DNA from: Mycobacterium seoulense
GTDB taxonomy: Bacteria > Actinomycetota > Actinomycetes > Mycobacteriales > Mycobacteriaceae
Length of the DNA: 64,000 nt
NCBI RefSeq assembly: GCF_010731595.1
Contig: NZ_AP022582.1
Span: 3,658,001 to 3,722,000, forward strand
Direction: 5' to 3'
The translations under genes were made by a program, and so were the position numbers. Every line of letters begins with the position of its first letter. Positions within the stretch are counted from its first letter, which is position 1. This document shows, in pieces, positions 17,541 to 27,208 of the stretch. The notes under the pieces were generated by a model. It searched no databases and had not been told where the DNA came from. It worked only from the letters and a program-made list of their open reading frames with translations.

Positions 17541-17596
17541 CGAGCGTGAAGGCAATTTCACGTTCGGCGTCCAACGTGAGACTAGTTTTGCGCTCG
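17541..17596. repeat. Palindromic repeat pair at the 3' side of the DUF559 gene
   Basis: Two adjacent units. At 17541-17566, CGAGCGTGAA faces TTCACGTTCG around a 6-base loop. At 17572-17596 a degenerate unit reads CAACGTGAGACTAGTTTTGC, and the DUF559 stop codon (17582-17584) lies inside it. The same core, GTGAAG then TTCAC, recurs upstream of the gene at 18471-18529, so the gene is bracketed by related palindromes. Confidence 0.7.
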
Positions 17597-18427
17597 ACCG
17601 GCACGAGCCGCGCGGACTCGGCGGACAATATCGGCTGGCCGGTCGCCGGCCACAACCCGGATCACGATCCACCCGAGGCGCTCGATCTTTTCCAGCCGCC
17701 TGATGTCCCAGGTGTATTGAAAGCGATCGCTGCGGTGCTGCTCACCGTCGTACTCCACGGCGACTTTGACCTCTTCCCACCCCATATCCAAATACGCGAA
17801 CACGCTGCCGAACTCGTCGAGCACCTGAATCTGGGTTTGCGGCCTAGGTAATCCCGCCTGGATGAGGACGACGCGAAGCCACGACTCCTTCGGCGACTGC
17901 GCCCCGGCGTCGAAGAGTGCTATCGCTTCCCTTGCCTGCACGATGCCCCGGCGGCCCGAGTACCGTTCCGCAAGCAGTTCGACATCCGCAGCCTTGATCT
18001 GCGTTGCGCGGGCCAACGCGTCAATACCCGCCACGGCAGTCATCGTCGGATACCAGCAGCCGAGGTCCAGGGCTGTCCGGGCCGGTGAGGTAACCGGAAT
18101 CCCTCCTAGAGCAACGATTTCTTCGTCCCCGATGCGGTCTCCATGAGCTCTGATTCCCGCTTGGGGGTGGCGGTTGTCGTGTATGAGATCCACGGCCGTC
18201 ATGCCATCTACCCACTTGCTCCCATGCAGCGCCGCCGCGGAGAAGCCCGCGACCACGCCCTGACGCCCGGTCCACAACCACGCGGCCCTCGCCCGCAGTT
18301 CGGCAGTGACTTCCGAATCCCGGCCGACGTACACATCGCGGAAGAGCCGGACGTATCCGGTGCTTAGCTGACTTCGGGTCAATACGCCTCGAGCGACGGC
18401 CTCACTGCCAAGGAACGGGTCACCCAC
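17582..18427 (-). CDS. DUF559-domain protein with AbiEi-like N-terminus
   Basis: A 281-residue protein. The N-terminal half (about 1-130: LTRSQLSTGYVRLFRDVYVG, later GIPVTSPARTALDLGCW) resembles the AbiEi-type antitoxin / type IV TA transcriptional-regulator fold found in mycobacteria. The C-terminal half (about 190-275) is a DUF559 domain with VAVEYDGEQHRSDRFQYTWD, the E-Y-D-G-x-x-H pattern of VSR-like/PD-(D/E)XK nucleases. It has no visible role in sterol breakdown and lies where M. tuberculosis has a PPE gene. Palindromic repeats flank it on both sides. Nuclease activity and a TA role are inference. Confidence 0.75.
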   Translation of the reverse strand: MGDPFLGSEAVARGVLTRSQLSTGYVRLFRDVYVGRDSEVTAELRARAAWLWTGRQGVVAGFSAAALHGSKWVDGMTAVDLIHDNRHPQAGIRAHGDRIGDEEIVALGGIPVTSPARTALDLGCWYPTMTAVAGIDALARATQIKAADVELLAERYSGRRGIVQAREAIALFDAGAQSPKESWLRVVLIQAGLPRPQTQIQVLDEFGSVFAYLDMGWEEVKVAVEYDGEQHRSDRFQYTWDIRRLEKIERLGWIVIRVVAGDRPADIVRRVRAARAGRAQN

Positions 18428-18470
18428 GACGGCAGCGTCGCACGAGCCACTCGCAGCGTCACTTCACTCG

Positions 18471-18529
18471 CCGAGTGTGAAGTTAGTTCCACGCTGGACC
18501 GCGATCGTGAAGCTAACTTCACGCTCGCC
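18471..18529. repeat. Palindromic repeat pair at the 5' side of the DUF559 gene
   Basis: Two units lie upstream of the DUF559 start. CCGAGTGTGAAGTTAGTTCC is followed by ACGCTGG (18471-18497). The second is a clean hairpin, CGTGAAG-CTAA-CTTCACG (18506-18523), extended by CTCGCC. A partial third unit (GCGTCACTTCACTCG) begins near 18456. The gap 18428-18569 holds nothing else that I can recognise. The repeats could be a self-regulatory operator, transcription terminators, or the ends of a mobile cassette. Confidence 0.7.
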
Positions 18530-18569
18530 GACGACTCGGCGCGGGCGCTCGGCAGAAAAGCACCCAGCG

Positions 18570-19739
18570 CTAGCCGAGGATCAGGCCCGAGGTGGGGACG
18601 CCGGTTCCCGCGGTGACCAGGACGTGTTCGACGTCGGGTACCGGGTTCACCGAAGTTCCGCGCAATTGCCGCACACCCTCGGCGATGCCGTTCATGCCAT
18701 GAATGTAGGCCTCACCGAGTTGACCGCCATGCGTGTTGATGGGAAGCCGCCCCCCGATTTCGATCGCACCGTCGGCGATGAAGTCCTTGGCCTCACCCTT
18801 GCCGCAGAATCCCAACTCCTCCAACTGAATCAGCGTGAAGGGGGTGAAATGGTCGTACAAGATGGCGGTCTGGATGTCGGCGGGCTTCAACCCGGACTGC
18901 TGCCACAGCTGCTGCCCCACCACGCCCATCTCCGGCAGGCCCAGTTCCGGCCGGTAGTAGCTGACCATCGTGTACTGGTCGGGGCTAGAGCCCTGCGACG
19001 CCGCTTCGATGACGGCCGGCCGCTGCTTGAGGTCCCGCGCGCGCTCCACCGAAGTCACCACGATCGCGACCGCGCCGTCGGTTTCCTGGCAGCAGTCCAG
19101 GAGTCGCAGCGGCTCGGCGATCCACCGCGAATTCTGATGATCCTCAATGGTTATCGGCTTCTCGTAGAAGTACGCCTTGGGATTCTTCGCGGCGTGCTTG
19201 CGGTCGGCCACCGAGATGACGCCGAAGTCGCGGCTGGTCGCACCGGACAGGTGCATGTAGCGCTGGGCGATCATGGCGACCTGCGCGGCCGGCGTCGAGA
19301 GCCCGTGCGGGTAGGAGAAGGAATTGTCGGCCGCGGTCGAATCGGCCTGTGCGCGAGCGTCTCCCGCCAGCCGGGTCTGCACCTGGCCGAACCGCATGCC
19401 CGATCGTTCGTTGAACGCCCGGTACGCCACCACGACGTCGGCCACCCCTGTGGCGACGGCGAGCGCGGCCTGCTGGACGGTCGCGCACGCGGCGCCGCCG
19501 CCGTAACCGATCTGCGAGAAGAACTTCAGGTCACCGATGCCGACCGCACGCGCCACCGCGGTCTCGTTGTTGGTGTCCATCGTGAAGGTGGTCAGCCCGT
19601 CGACATCCGCCGGAGTCAATCCGGCGTCGTCCAACGCGTCCAGCACCGCCTCGGCGGCCAACCGCAGCTCGCTTCGACCGGAGTCCTTCGAGAAGTCGGT
19701 GGCGCCGATGCCGACGATCGCGGCTTTACCCGACAGCAT
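18570..19739 (-). CDS. ltp2: Side-chain retro-aldolase Ltp2 (Rv3540c-type)
   Basis: A 389-residue SCP2-thiolase-family aldolase. It releases propionyl-CoA from the C22-hydroxylated steroid CoA thioester in the last step of cholesterol side-chain degradation, giving the 17-keto steroid. Characteristic segments are FFSQIGYGGGAACATVQQAA (about residues 73-92), ILYDHFTPFTLIQLEELGFC and INTHGGQLGEAYIHG. The enzyme works with the DUF35 domain of ChsH2, encoded two genes upstream. The ATG at 19737-19739 shares one base with the chsH1 stop. Confidence 0.93.
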   Translation of the reverse strand: MLSGKAAIVGIGATDFSKDSGRSELRLAAEAVLDALDDAGLTPADVDGLTTFTMDTNNETAVARAVGIGDLKFFSQIGYGGGAACATVQQAALAVATGVADVVVAYRAFNERSGMRFGQVQTRLAGDARAQADSTAADNSFSYPHGLSTPAAQVAMIAQRYMHLSGATSRDFGVISVADRKHAAKNPKAYFYEKPITIEDHQNSRWIAEPLRLLDCCQETDGAVAIVVTSVERARDLKQRPAVIEAASQGSSPDQYTMVSYYRPELGLPEMGVVGQQLWQQSGLKPADIQTAILYDHFTPFTLIQLEELGFCGKGEAKDFIADGAIEIGGRLPINTHGGQLGEAYIHGMNGIAEGVRQLRGTSVNPVPDVEHVLVTAGTGVPTSGLILG

Positions 19740-20140
19740 CAGGAGTCCCCCATCGTCAGTGTCACGGTCGCGATGACGTGGTCGCCAAGGGTGTTGCGGC
19801 CGAACACCTTCACCGTGATCAGGCCATCCTCCGCGGCGGTCACCTCACCGGAGAAGGTCACCGTGTCGTAGGCGTACCACGGCACGCCGAGCCGCAGCCC
19901 GATGGACTTGATCAGCGCCGACGGGCCCGCCCAGTCGGTGACGTAGCGCTGCACCAGCCCGGTGTCGGTGAGGATGTTGACGAAGATGTCCTTCGACCCC
20001 TTGGCCTGCGCCAGATCCCGGTCGTGATGCACGTCCTGAAAGTCCCGCGTGGCCAGGGCCGTCGAGATGATGAAGGTCGGGTCGCCGTGCAGCTTGAGCT
20101 CGGGCAGTACGGTGCCCACTTCGATCGCCGGCGCGCTCAT
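19739..20140 (-). CDS. chsH1: Steroid enoyl-CoA hydratase small subunit ChsH1
   Basis: A 133-residue single-hotdog MaoC protein (129 in the known enzyme) that forms the hydratase with ChsH2 acting on the 3-oxo-4,17-pregnadiene-20-carboxyl-CoA type enoyl-CoA. The catalytic pair of the hydratase-2 motif is visible as D33 and H38 in ATRDFQDVHHD, so this subunit supplies catalysis. The ATG at 20138-20140 overlaps the chsH2 stop by 4 bp; an upstream in-frame start would extend into chsH2. Confidence 0.93.
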   Translation of the reverse strand: MSAPAIEVGTVLPELKLHGDPTFIISTALATRDFQDVHHDRDLAQAKGSKDIFVNILTDTGLVQRYVTDWAGPSALIKSIGLRLGVPWYAYDTVTFSGEVTAAEDGLITVKVFGRNTLGDHVIATVTLTMGDS

Positions 20141-21084
20141 GCGTCGGGCTCCCACGCATACAGCGTCCACTCCGGGCCGTTGTCACCGGCGGGGAAGTCG
20201 ATATAGGTTGCGCGCACCGGCATTCCAATCCTCACGTTGGCGGGGTCCACCCCGCGCAGCTCGCCCAGCATCCGCACGCCCTCGTCGAGCTCCACCAACG
20301 CGATCACGAATGGCAGCGTGCGACCCGGCACCTTCGGCGCATGGTGCACAACGAAACTGAAGACGGTGCCGTTCCCGCCGGCCACCACGTAGTCGATCGG
20401 GGCGGCCTTGTCCTGCCACACCGCCGGCACCGGCGGGTGTTGCAGGCTGCCGTCGGGCCGCCGCTGAATCCTCAACTCGTGTGCCTTGACGCCTTCCCAG
20501 AAGAACGCCGTGTCGCGTGACGACGAGGGACGCATCATGGCGTCGGGATCGAGGTCCGCGGGCACCGACGACGGCGCGGCCTCACGCGGCTTGAACTTGA
20601 GGATGCGCCAATTCATCTCGGCGACGTCCTCGTCGCCCACCCGCCAGATGATGTGCTGGTTGATGAACCAGCCCTCGCCCAGCGCGGTCTGCTTGGGCCC
20701 GATGACGTCGCCCATCTCCGAGGTGATGCTGACGTGCTCGCCGGGCTGCAGGTAGCGGTGATAGGTCTGTTCGCAGTTGGTCGCGACCACACCGATGTAG
20801 CCGGCGTCGTCGAACAGCTGCATGATCGGGCCCATCGGATCGTCCTTGGGACGTTCCCCGCTCAGGCCGAACATGGTCCACACCTGAATCATGGCCGGCG
20901 GGGCCACAATTCCCGGGTGTCCGACCGCGCGGGCCGCGGCCTCGTCGACGTAGATGGGATTCCTGTCGCCGATGGCCTCCACCCAGTTGTTGATCATCGG
21001 CTGGTTCACCGGATCGCGGCCGGCGCGCGGCTTCGGCCCGCCGGCCGCCTTGATCTCGGCGACGGCCTCGTGGATGTCGGTCAC
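20137..21084 (-). CDS. chsH2: Steroid enoyl-CoA hydratase large subunit ChsH2, MaoC plus DUF35
   Basis: A 315-residue two-domain protein. The N-terminal MaoC-like hotdog (about 1-185) pairs with ChsH1; the C-terminal DUF35 domain (about 195-315) pairs with Ltp2, linking hydration to the aldol step. Where ordinary DUF35 proteins have a zinc-ribbon, this one reads LRIQRRPDGSLQHPPVPAVW without cysteines. The start is a GTG at 21082-21084 that overlaps the chsE2 stop (4 bp) and gives a length close to the known 311 residues. Longer frames extend into chsE2 and are rejected. Confidence 0.93.
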   Translation of the reverse strand: MTDIHEAVAEIKAAGGPKPRAGRDPVNQPMINNWVEAIGDRNPIYVDEAAARAVGHPGIVAPPAMIQVWTMFGLSGERPKDDPMGPIMQLFDDAGYIGVVATNCEQTYHRYLQPGEHVSITSEMGDVIGPKQTALGEGWFINQHIIWRVGDEDVAEMNWRILKFKPREAAPSSVPADLDPDAMMRPSSSRDTAFFWEGVKAHELRIQRRPDGSLQHPPVPAVWQDKAAPIDYVVAGGNGTVFSFVVHHAPKVPGRTLPFVIALVELDEGVRMLGELRGVDPANVRIGMPVRATYIDFPAGDNGPEWTLYAWEPDA

Positions 21085-22244
21085 CGGGGAACCCTCGGAA
21101 CTTTGAGGCCGGCGGCCGCGATCATCTCCCGCATGACTTCGTTCACACCGCCACCGAAGGTGATCACCAGGTTCCGCTTGGTTTGCGAGTCCAGCCAGTT
21201 CAGCAGCTCGGCGGTGTCCGCCTCGGCGGGATTGCCGTACTTGCCGACGATTTCCTCGGCGAGGCGGCCGATGTACTGGATGCGCTCCGTACCAAACACT
21301 TTCGTCGACGCGGCATCGGCCACATTGATGTCTTCCCCAGCGGCGGCCACCTGCCAGTTCAGCAGTTCGTTGATCCGCCACATCGCGCGGATCTCACCGA
21401 GCGCCCGCCTGACGTCGTCGTGGTCGATCGGCGTGACCCCGTCACCGCCCGGCTTCGACGCCCACGCGTGCACCCGGTCGTAGATCCCGGCGATGCGGCC
21501 CGCCGGGCCCAGCATGACCCGCTCGTTGTTGAGCTGCGTGGTGATCAGCCGCCATCCGCCGTTCTCCTCGCCGACCAGCATGTCGGCGGGCACCCGCACG
21601 TCGTTGTAGTAGGTGGCGTTGGTGTGATGGGCGCCGTCGGACAGGATGATCGGCGTCCAGGAGTAGCCGGGATCCTTCGTGTCGACGATCAGGATCGAAA
21701 TGCCTTTGTGTTTCACGGCTTCCGGGTCGGTGCGGCAGGCGAGCCAGATGTAATCCGCGTCATGGGCGCCGGTGGTGAAGATCTTCTGCCCGTTGACGAT
21801 GTACTCGTCGCCCTGACGCACGGCGGTGGTGCGCAGCGAAGCCAGGTCGGTGCCCGCTTCGGGCTCGGTGTAGCCGATCGCGAAGTGGACCTCGCCGGCC
21901 AAGATCGCCGGCAGGAACTTCTTCTTCTGCGCGTCGCTGCCGAACTGCTGCAGAACCGGACCGACCGTCTGCAGCGTCACGGCGGGCAGCGGCACGTCGG
22001 CCCGATGCGCCTCGTTGACGAAGATCGACTGCTCGATCGGGCCGAAGCCCAAGCCGCCGAACTCCTTTGGCCACCCGACCCCGAGCTTGCCGTCCTTGCC
22101 CATCCGCCGGATCACCGCGCGGTAGGCCTCGTTGTGGCGGTCCTGCTCCATCGCCTTCATCTCGTCGGACGAGATGAGGTTCGAAAAGTACTCCCGCAGT
22201 TCCGCTTGCAGCTGGCGCTGCTCCGGAGTCAGGTCTATGAACAT
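21081..22244 (-). CDS. chsE2: Steroid acyl-CoA dehydrogenase ChsE2 (FadE29)
   Basis: A 387-residue acyl-CoA dehydrogenase. With ChsE1 it forms an alpha2-beta2 heterotetramer that dehydrogenates the 3-carbon side-chain CoA thioester. Features include the FAD-binding FAIGYTEPEAGTDLASLRT (about residues 121-139), the INGQKIFTTGAH-like NGQKIFTTGAHDADY, and a C-terminal ITFGGGVNEVMREMIA. The ATG at 22242-22244 lies within the 3' end of chsE1, a 10-bp overlap, which indicates tight coupling. Confidence 0.93.
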   Translation of the reverse strand: MFIDLTPEQRQLQAELREYFSNLISSDEMKAMEQDRHNEAYRAVIRRMGKDGKLGVGWPKEFGGLGFGPIEQSIFVNEAHRADVPLPAVTLQTVGPVLQQFGSDAQKKKFLPAILAGEVHFAIGYTEPEAGTDLASLRTTAVRQGDEYIVNGQKIFTTGAHDADYIWLACRTDPEAVKHKGISILIVDTKDPGYSWTPIILSDGAHHTNATYYNDVRVPADMLVGEENGGWRLITTQLNNERVMLGPAGRIAGIYDRVHAWASKPGGDGVTPIDHDDVRRALGEIRAMWRINELLNWQVAAAGEDINVADAASTKVFGTERIQYIGRLAEEIVGKYGNPAEADTAELLNWLDSQTKRNLVITFGGGVNEVMREMIAAAGLKVPRVPR

Positions 22245-23248
22245 TGCGCTCCCACCAGGTCGAGACGATGAGAAGGCCCGCCCAGTATCCGGGACAGGTC
22301 TTTGATCGTGGAGTAGTACCGGTGCATCGGATAGGTGATGTCCATTCCCATGCCGCCGTGCAGATGGTGGCAGAGCTGCATCACCGGCGGCGCCTGTGAG
22401 GCGATCCAGTACCCCAGGACGTCGAGGTCGTCGTCAGCATCCCGTCCTTCGGACAGCCGCCACACGACCGACTTCGCCGCCAAATCGATGGTGCGCGAGG
22501 CGATGTACACCTCGGCGAGCTGAGCCGCGACCGTCTGGAACGTCGAGAGCGGCTTGCCGAACTGCTTGCGATTGGCCACGTAGTCCGCGGTGAGGCGCAG
22601 CGCCCCGGCGACCAACCCATCGGCGTAGGCGCCGATCGCCGCCAGCACCAGCTGGTTCACCCGAGACGCCGTCGCGTTCGCCAGGACGTCAGAGTCACCG
22701 ACCGCGACGTCGGCGAACGTCACCGTGTATTCGTCGGCGCCACTCGATGTCGGGGTCCGGACGAGCTGCACACCGGCGGCCTTGGGCGATACGACGACGA
22801 CCGCGTTGTCCGCGGTGACGATCATCCAATCGGCTTGTCCGGCATAGCCGACGCCGACCTTGGTGCCCGCCAGCCGCCCGTTGGCGAACGTGGTCGACGG
22901 CCGGTCAGGCAGCGCCGTGCCGGGCTCGTTGAGCGCGGCAGTCAGGACGCCACCCTTGGGGACGCCGCTCAGGAACCGGTCCTGCTGTTCGTCGGAGGCC
23001 AAATCGAGCAGCGGCGCCACCCCGAAGCCGAGCGTGGCCAGCGCGGGCGTGATGGCGCCGTGGCGACCCACCTCGGTGAGCACCGTGGCCACCTCGGGCA
23101 GGCCCACACCGTCGCCGCCGAGGCGTTCGGGCACCGGCAGCGCCGCCACGCCCCCGCTGACCAGCGCGTCCCAACCGAGGTCGCGATCCAGAACGGAGGT
23201 CACCACGTCGGCGACGGCTTGTTGTGTCGCGGTGAGATTGAAGTCCAT
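22235..23248 (-). CDS. chsE1: Steroid acyl-CoA dehydrogenase partner ChsE1 (FadE28)
   Basis: A 337-residue acyl-CoA-dehydrogenase-fold protein, shorter than classical enzymes, as is usual for the partner subunit of the actinobacterial heterotetramers. The C-terminal domain carries RKQFGKPLSTFQTVAAQLAE and HHLHGGMGMDITYPMHRYY. The ATG at 23246-23248 gives MDFNLTATQQAVADVV; the frame continues upstream only through the end of cyp125 and an unlikely start. It lies 7 bp from the cyp125 stop (23256). Confidence 0.92.
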   Translation of the reverse strand: MDFNLTATQQAVADVVTSVLDRDLGWDALVSGGVAALPVPERLGGDGVGLPEVATVLTEVGRHGAITPALATLGFGVAPLLDLASDEQQDRFLSGVPKGGVLTAALNEPGTALPDRPSTTFANGRLAGTKVGVGYAGQADWMIVTADNAVVVVSPKAAGVQLVRTPTSSGADEYTVTFADVAVGDSDVLANATASRVNQLVLAAIGAYADGLVAGALRLTADYVANRKQFGKPLSTFQTVAAQLAEVYIASRTIDLAAKSVVWRLSEGRDADDDLDVLGYWIASQAPPVMQLCHHLHGGMGMDITYPMHRYYSTIKDLSRILGGPSHRLDLVGAQCS

Positions 23249-23255
23249 CAGGACG

Positions 23256-24497
23256 TCACCGCGTCGCGCCGGTGTAGTCGACCTGCCAGTGCTTGATCCC
23301 GTTGAGCCAGCCCGACCGCAGCCGCTCCGGCTCACCGATGGGCTTGAGGTCCGGCATGTGATCGGCGACCGCGTTGAAGATCAGGTTGATGGTCATGCGG
23401 GCCAGGTTCGCGCCGATGCAGTAGTGGGCGCCGGTGCCGCCGAAGCCGACATGGGGATTCGGGTCGCGCAGGATGTTGAAGGTGTGCGGGTCCTCGAAGA
23501 CCTCTTCGTCGAAATTGGCCGACCGGTAGGACATCACCACCCGCTGGCCCTTCTTGATCTGGACGCCGGCCAACTCGGTGTCCTCGTTGGCCGTGCGCTG
23601 GAAGGCCGATACCGGGGTGGCCCACCGGATGATCTCGTCGGCGGTGGTCGACGGACGCTCCTTCTTGAACAGCTCCCACTGATCGGGGTTGTTGGCCATC
23701 GCGATCATGCCGTGGGTGATCGAGTTGCGCGTGGTCTCGTTGCCGGCCACGGCGAGCATGACCACGAAGAAACCGAACTCGTCGTCGGAGAGCTTCTCGC
23801 CCTCGATGTCGGCCTGGATGAGCGTGGTGACGATGTCGTCGGTCGGGTTCTTGCCCCGCTCCTCGGCCATGGCCATCGCGTAGGTGATCAGCTCCATCGA
23901 CGACTGCGCGGGATCGACGTGGGCATACTCCGGGTCCGTCCCGCCGGTCATCTCGTTGGACCAGCGGAACAGCTTGTCGCGGTCCTCCTGGGGAACGCCG
24001 AGCAGGCCCGCGATGGCTTGCAGCGGGAGCTCGCACGAGACCTGCTCGACGAAGTCGCCGCTGCCCTCGGCCGCCGCGGTCTTGGCGATGTTCTGGGCCC
24101 GCTGGGCCAGTTCGGCTTCCAGCCGTCCGATCGCCCGCGGCGTGAACCCGCGGGAGATGATCTTGCGCAGCCGGGTGTGGTGCGGCGCGTCCATGTTGAG
24201 CATGACGCTGCGCTGCAGTTCCACCTGCTCGCGCTTCATCTCCGGCGGCCACGTCGGGATGGCGCCGTTCATCCAGCTCGAGAAGATGTCGCTGCGTTTC
24301 GACACCTCCTTGACGTCGGCGTGCTTGGTGACGATCCAATAGCCGTGGTCCTCGAAGCCGCCGGCGCCGTTGGGGATGTCGACCCAGTGGATCGGCTCCG
24401 CCTTGCGCAGCCAGGCGAGCTCCTCGACGGGCAACCCGGCGAGGTTGACGTCGGGGTCCAGGAAGTCGAAGTCGGCGGGAATGTTGGGGGGTGCCAT
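23256..24497 (-). CDS. cyp125: Cytochrome P450 CYP125, steroid C26-monooxygenase
   Basis: A 413-residue P450 that oxidises the terminal methyl of cholesterol or cholestenone to the C26 acid, the first side-chain step. Nearly identical stretches to the known enzyme include VMLNMDAPHHTRLRKIISRG, the I-helix LAVAGNETTRNS, the ExxR motif DEIIRWA and the heme loop FGGTGAHYCIGANLARM. The ATG at 24495-24497 (MAPPNIPADFDF) is chosen; a TTG 24 bp upstream would lie in the KstR operator. The C-terminus ends at GATR, shorter than the tuberculosis protein. Confidence 0.97.
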   Translation of the reverse strand: MAPPNIPADFDFLDPDVNLAGLPVEELAWLRKAEPIHWVDIPNGAGGFEDHGYWIVTKHADVKEVSKRSDIFSSWMNGAIPTWPPEMKREQVELQRSVMLNMDAPHHTRLRKIISRGFTPRAIGRLEAELAQRAQNIAKTAAAEGSGDFVEQVSCELPLQAIAGLLGVPQEDRDKLFRWSNEMTGGTDPEYAHVDPAQSSMELITYAMAMAEERGKNPTDDIVTTLIQADIEGEKLSDDEFGFFVVMLAVAGNETTRNSITHGMIAMANNPDQWELFKKERPSTTADEIIRWATPVSAFQRTANEDTELAGVQIKKGQRVVMSYRSANFDEEVFEDPHTFNILRDPNPHVGFGGTGAHYCIGANLARMTINLIFNAVADHMPDLKPIGEPERLRSGWLNGIKHWQVDYTGATR

Positions 24498-24516
24498 GAT
24501 GTGTGCGCTCCTCAAT

Positions 24517-24530
24517 TGCAACGTGTTCTA
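24517..24530. promoter_or_regulatory. KstR operator on the cyp125 side
   Basis: TGCAACGTGTTCTA matches TnnAACnnGTTnnA and lies 19 bp upstream of the cyp125 ATG. A second operator for fadA5 is 65 bp away, so each divergent promoter appears to have its own site. Confidence 0.82.
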
Positions 24531-24595
24531 GTGCCAGTAAAACACGGCTCCTAGGCAGATAAAAGGCAGGTCATCATCCTCGCTTGTCAGAGTAA

Positions 24596-24609
24596 TGAAA
24601 CGTGTTCTA
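24596..24609. promoter_or_regulatory. KstR operator on the fadA5 side
   Basis: TGAAACGTGTTCTA matches TnnAACnnGTTnnA and lies 10 bp upstream of the fadA5 ATG at 24620. The short distance resembles that at several other operators in this window. Confidence 0.82.
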
Positions 24610-24610
24610 G

Positions 24611-25783
<1,173 letters not shown>

Positions 25784-25789
25784 CCCGTC

Positions 25790-26182
25790 TTGATCGTCCC
25801 TGAAGAGAGCCGCATCGCCGCGGCGCAGTCATACATCGACGCGCTCGTCAGCCATGACGGCGACTCCGTGCCGTTCGCCGCCCGGTGCACCCGCGTCGAG
25901 CAAGGGATCAAGAACGGGTTTTCCGGAAACCACCTGCGCCGTAGCCTTAATCGCGGTGCCCAGTACCGATTACTCGCGGACACCACACCGCCGGACTACC
26001 GGATCGACGGCGATCAGGTGCACGCGGCGTACACCGTGCTCACCAAGGCGGCGTTCGGCGGCCGGCGGCTGGCCGCACGGGTCAGCGAGACGTTCGCGAT
26101 CCCCGCCGAAACTCCGAGCGGGAAGGCCGAAATCCACCACATCAAGGTTCGCTTCCAACCGTTTATCCAGCAGCGCCGGTAA
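25790..26182 (+). CDS. Small conserved protein of unknown function downstream of fadA5
   Basis: A 130-residue soluble protein with a TTG start 6 bp after the fadA5 stop, so it is probably cotranscribed under KstR control. I recognise only a loose similarity to an uncharacterised mycobacterial family containing RVEQGIKNGFSGNHLRRSLNRG-like text (about residues 35-56), then a beta-rich half ending in IHHIKVRFQPF. The size and the alternating helix/strand pattern would fit an NTF2-like fold, but this is a guess. No signal peptide or membrane segment is seen. Confidence 0.65.
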   Translation: MIVPEESRIAAAQSYIDALVSHDGDSVPFAARCTRVEQGIKNGFSGNHLRRSLNRGAQYRLLADTTPPDYRIDGDQVHAAYTVLTKAAFGGRRLAARVSETFAIPAETPSGKAEIHHIKVRFQPFIQQRR

Positions 26183-26695
<513 letters not shown>

Positions 26696-26713
26696 CGTTT
26701 TCACTCCCCCAGG

Positions 26714-26978
<265 letters not shown>

Positions 26979-27100
26979 GCAGTCGGCATACCTAAGACGA
27001 TTGTCGGGGTCGGTGTAGGAGCCGCCCATCTCTGCTACCCGAGGAGTCATTCGCTGACCACAGTTGCGATGGCGGCTGCCCGAATTGATTCCTCGACACC

Positions 27101-27199
27101 ATGAGCGCATCGAGTACCTTCTTGACTGATCATCTCGTCGTGTGTGACGATTTCGTCAGTAATCGCGGCGTCGCCGTGCCCACCGGCAGCGCCCTGTGA
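27101..27199 (+). CDS. Possible short upstream reading frame before the P450 gene
   Basis: A 32-residue frame (MSASSTFLTDHLVVCDDFVS and 12 more residues) starts with ATG at 27101. Its TGA at 27197-27199 lies inside the Shine-Dalgarno region (GAGGAGAG) of the P450 gene, whose ATG is 9 bp further on. It could be a leader peptide coupled to the P450, or chance. No family is recognised. Confidence 0.25.
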   Translation: MSASSTFLTDHLVVCDDFVSNRGVAVPTGSAL

Positions 27200-27208
27200 G
27201 GAGAGCCG

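Noticed and set aside
17541..18529. Insertion sequence around the DUF559 gene
   Set aside because: No transposase, no target-site duplication that I can see, and the repeats are palindromes, not terminal inverted repeats of one element. It is kept only as a candidate cassette.
24498..24521. TTG start for cyp125 at 24521
   Set aside because: It overlaps the KstR operator, and the ATG at 24497 gives the residues that align with known CYP125.
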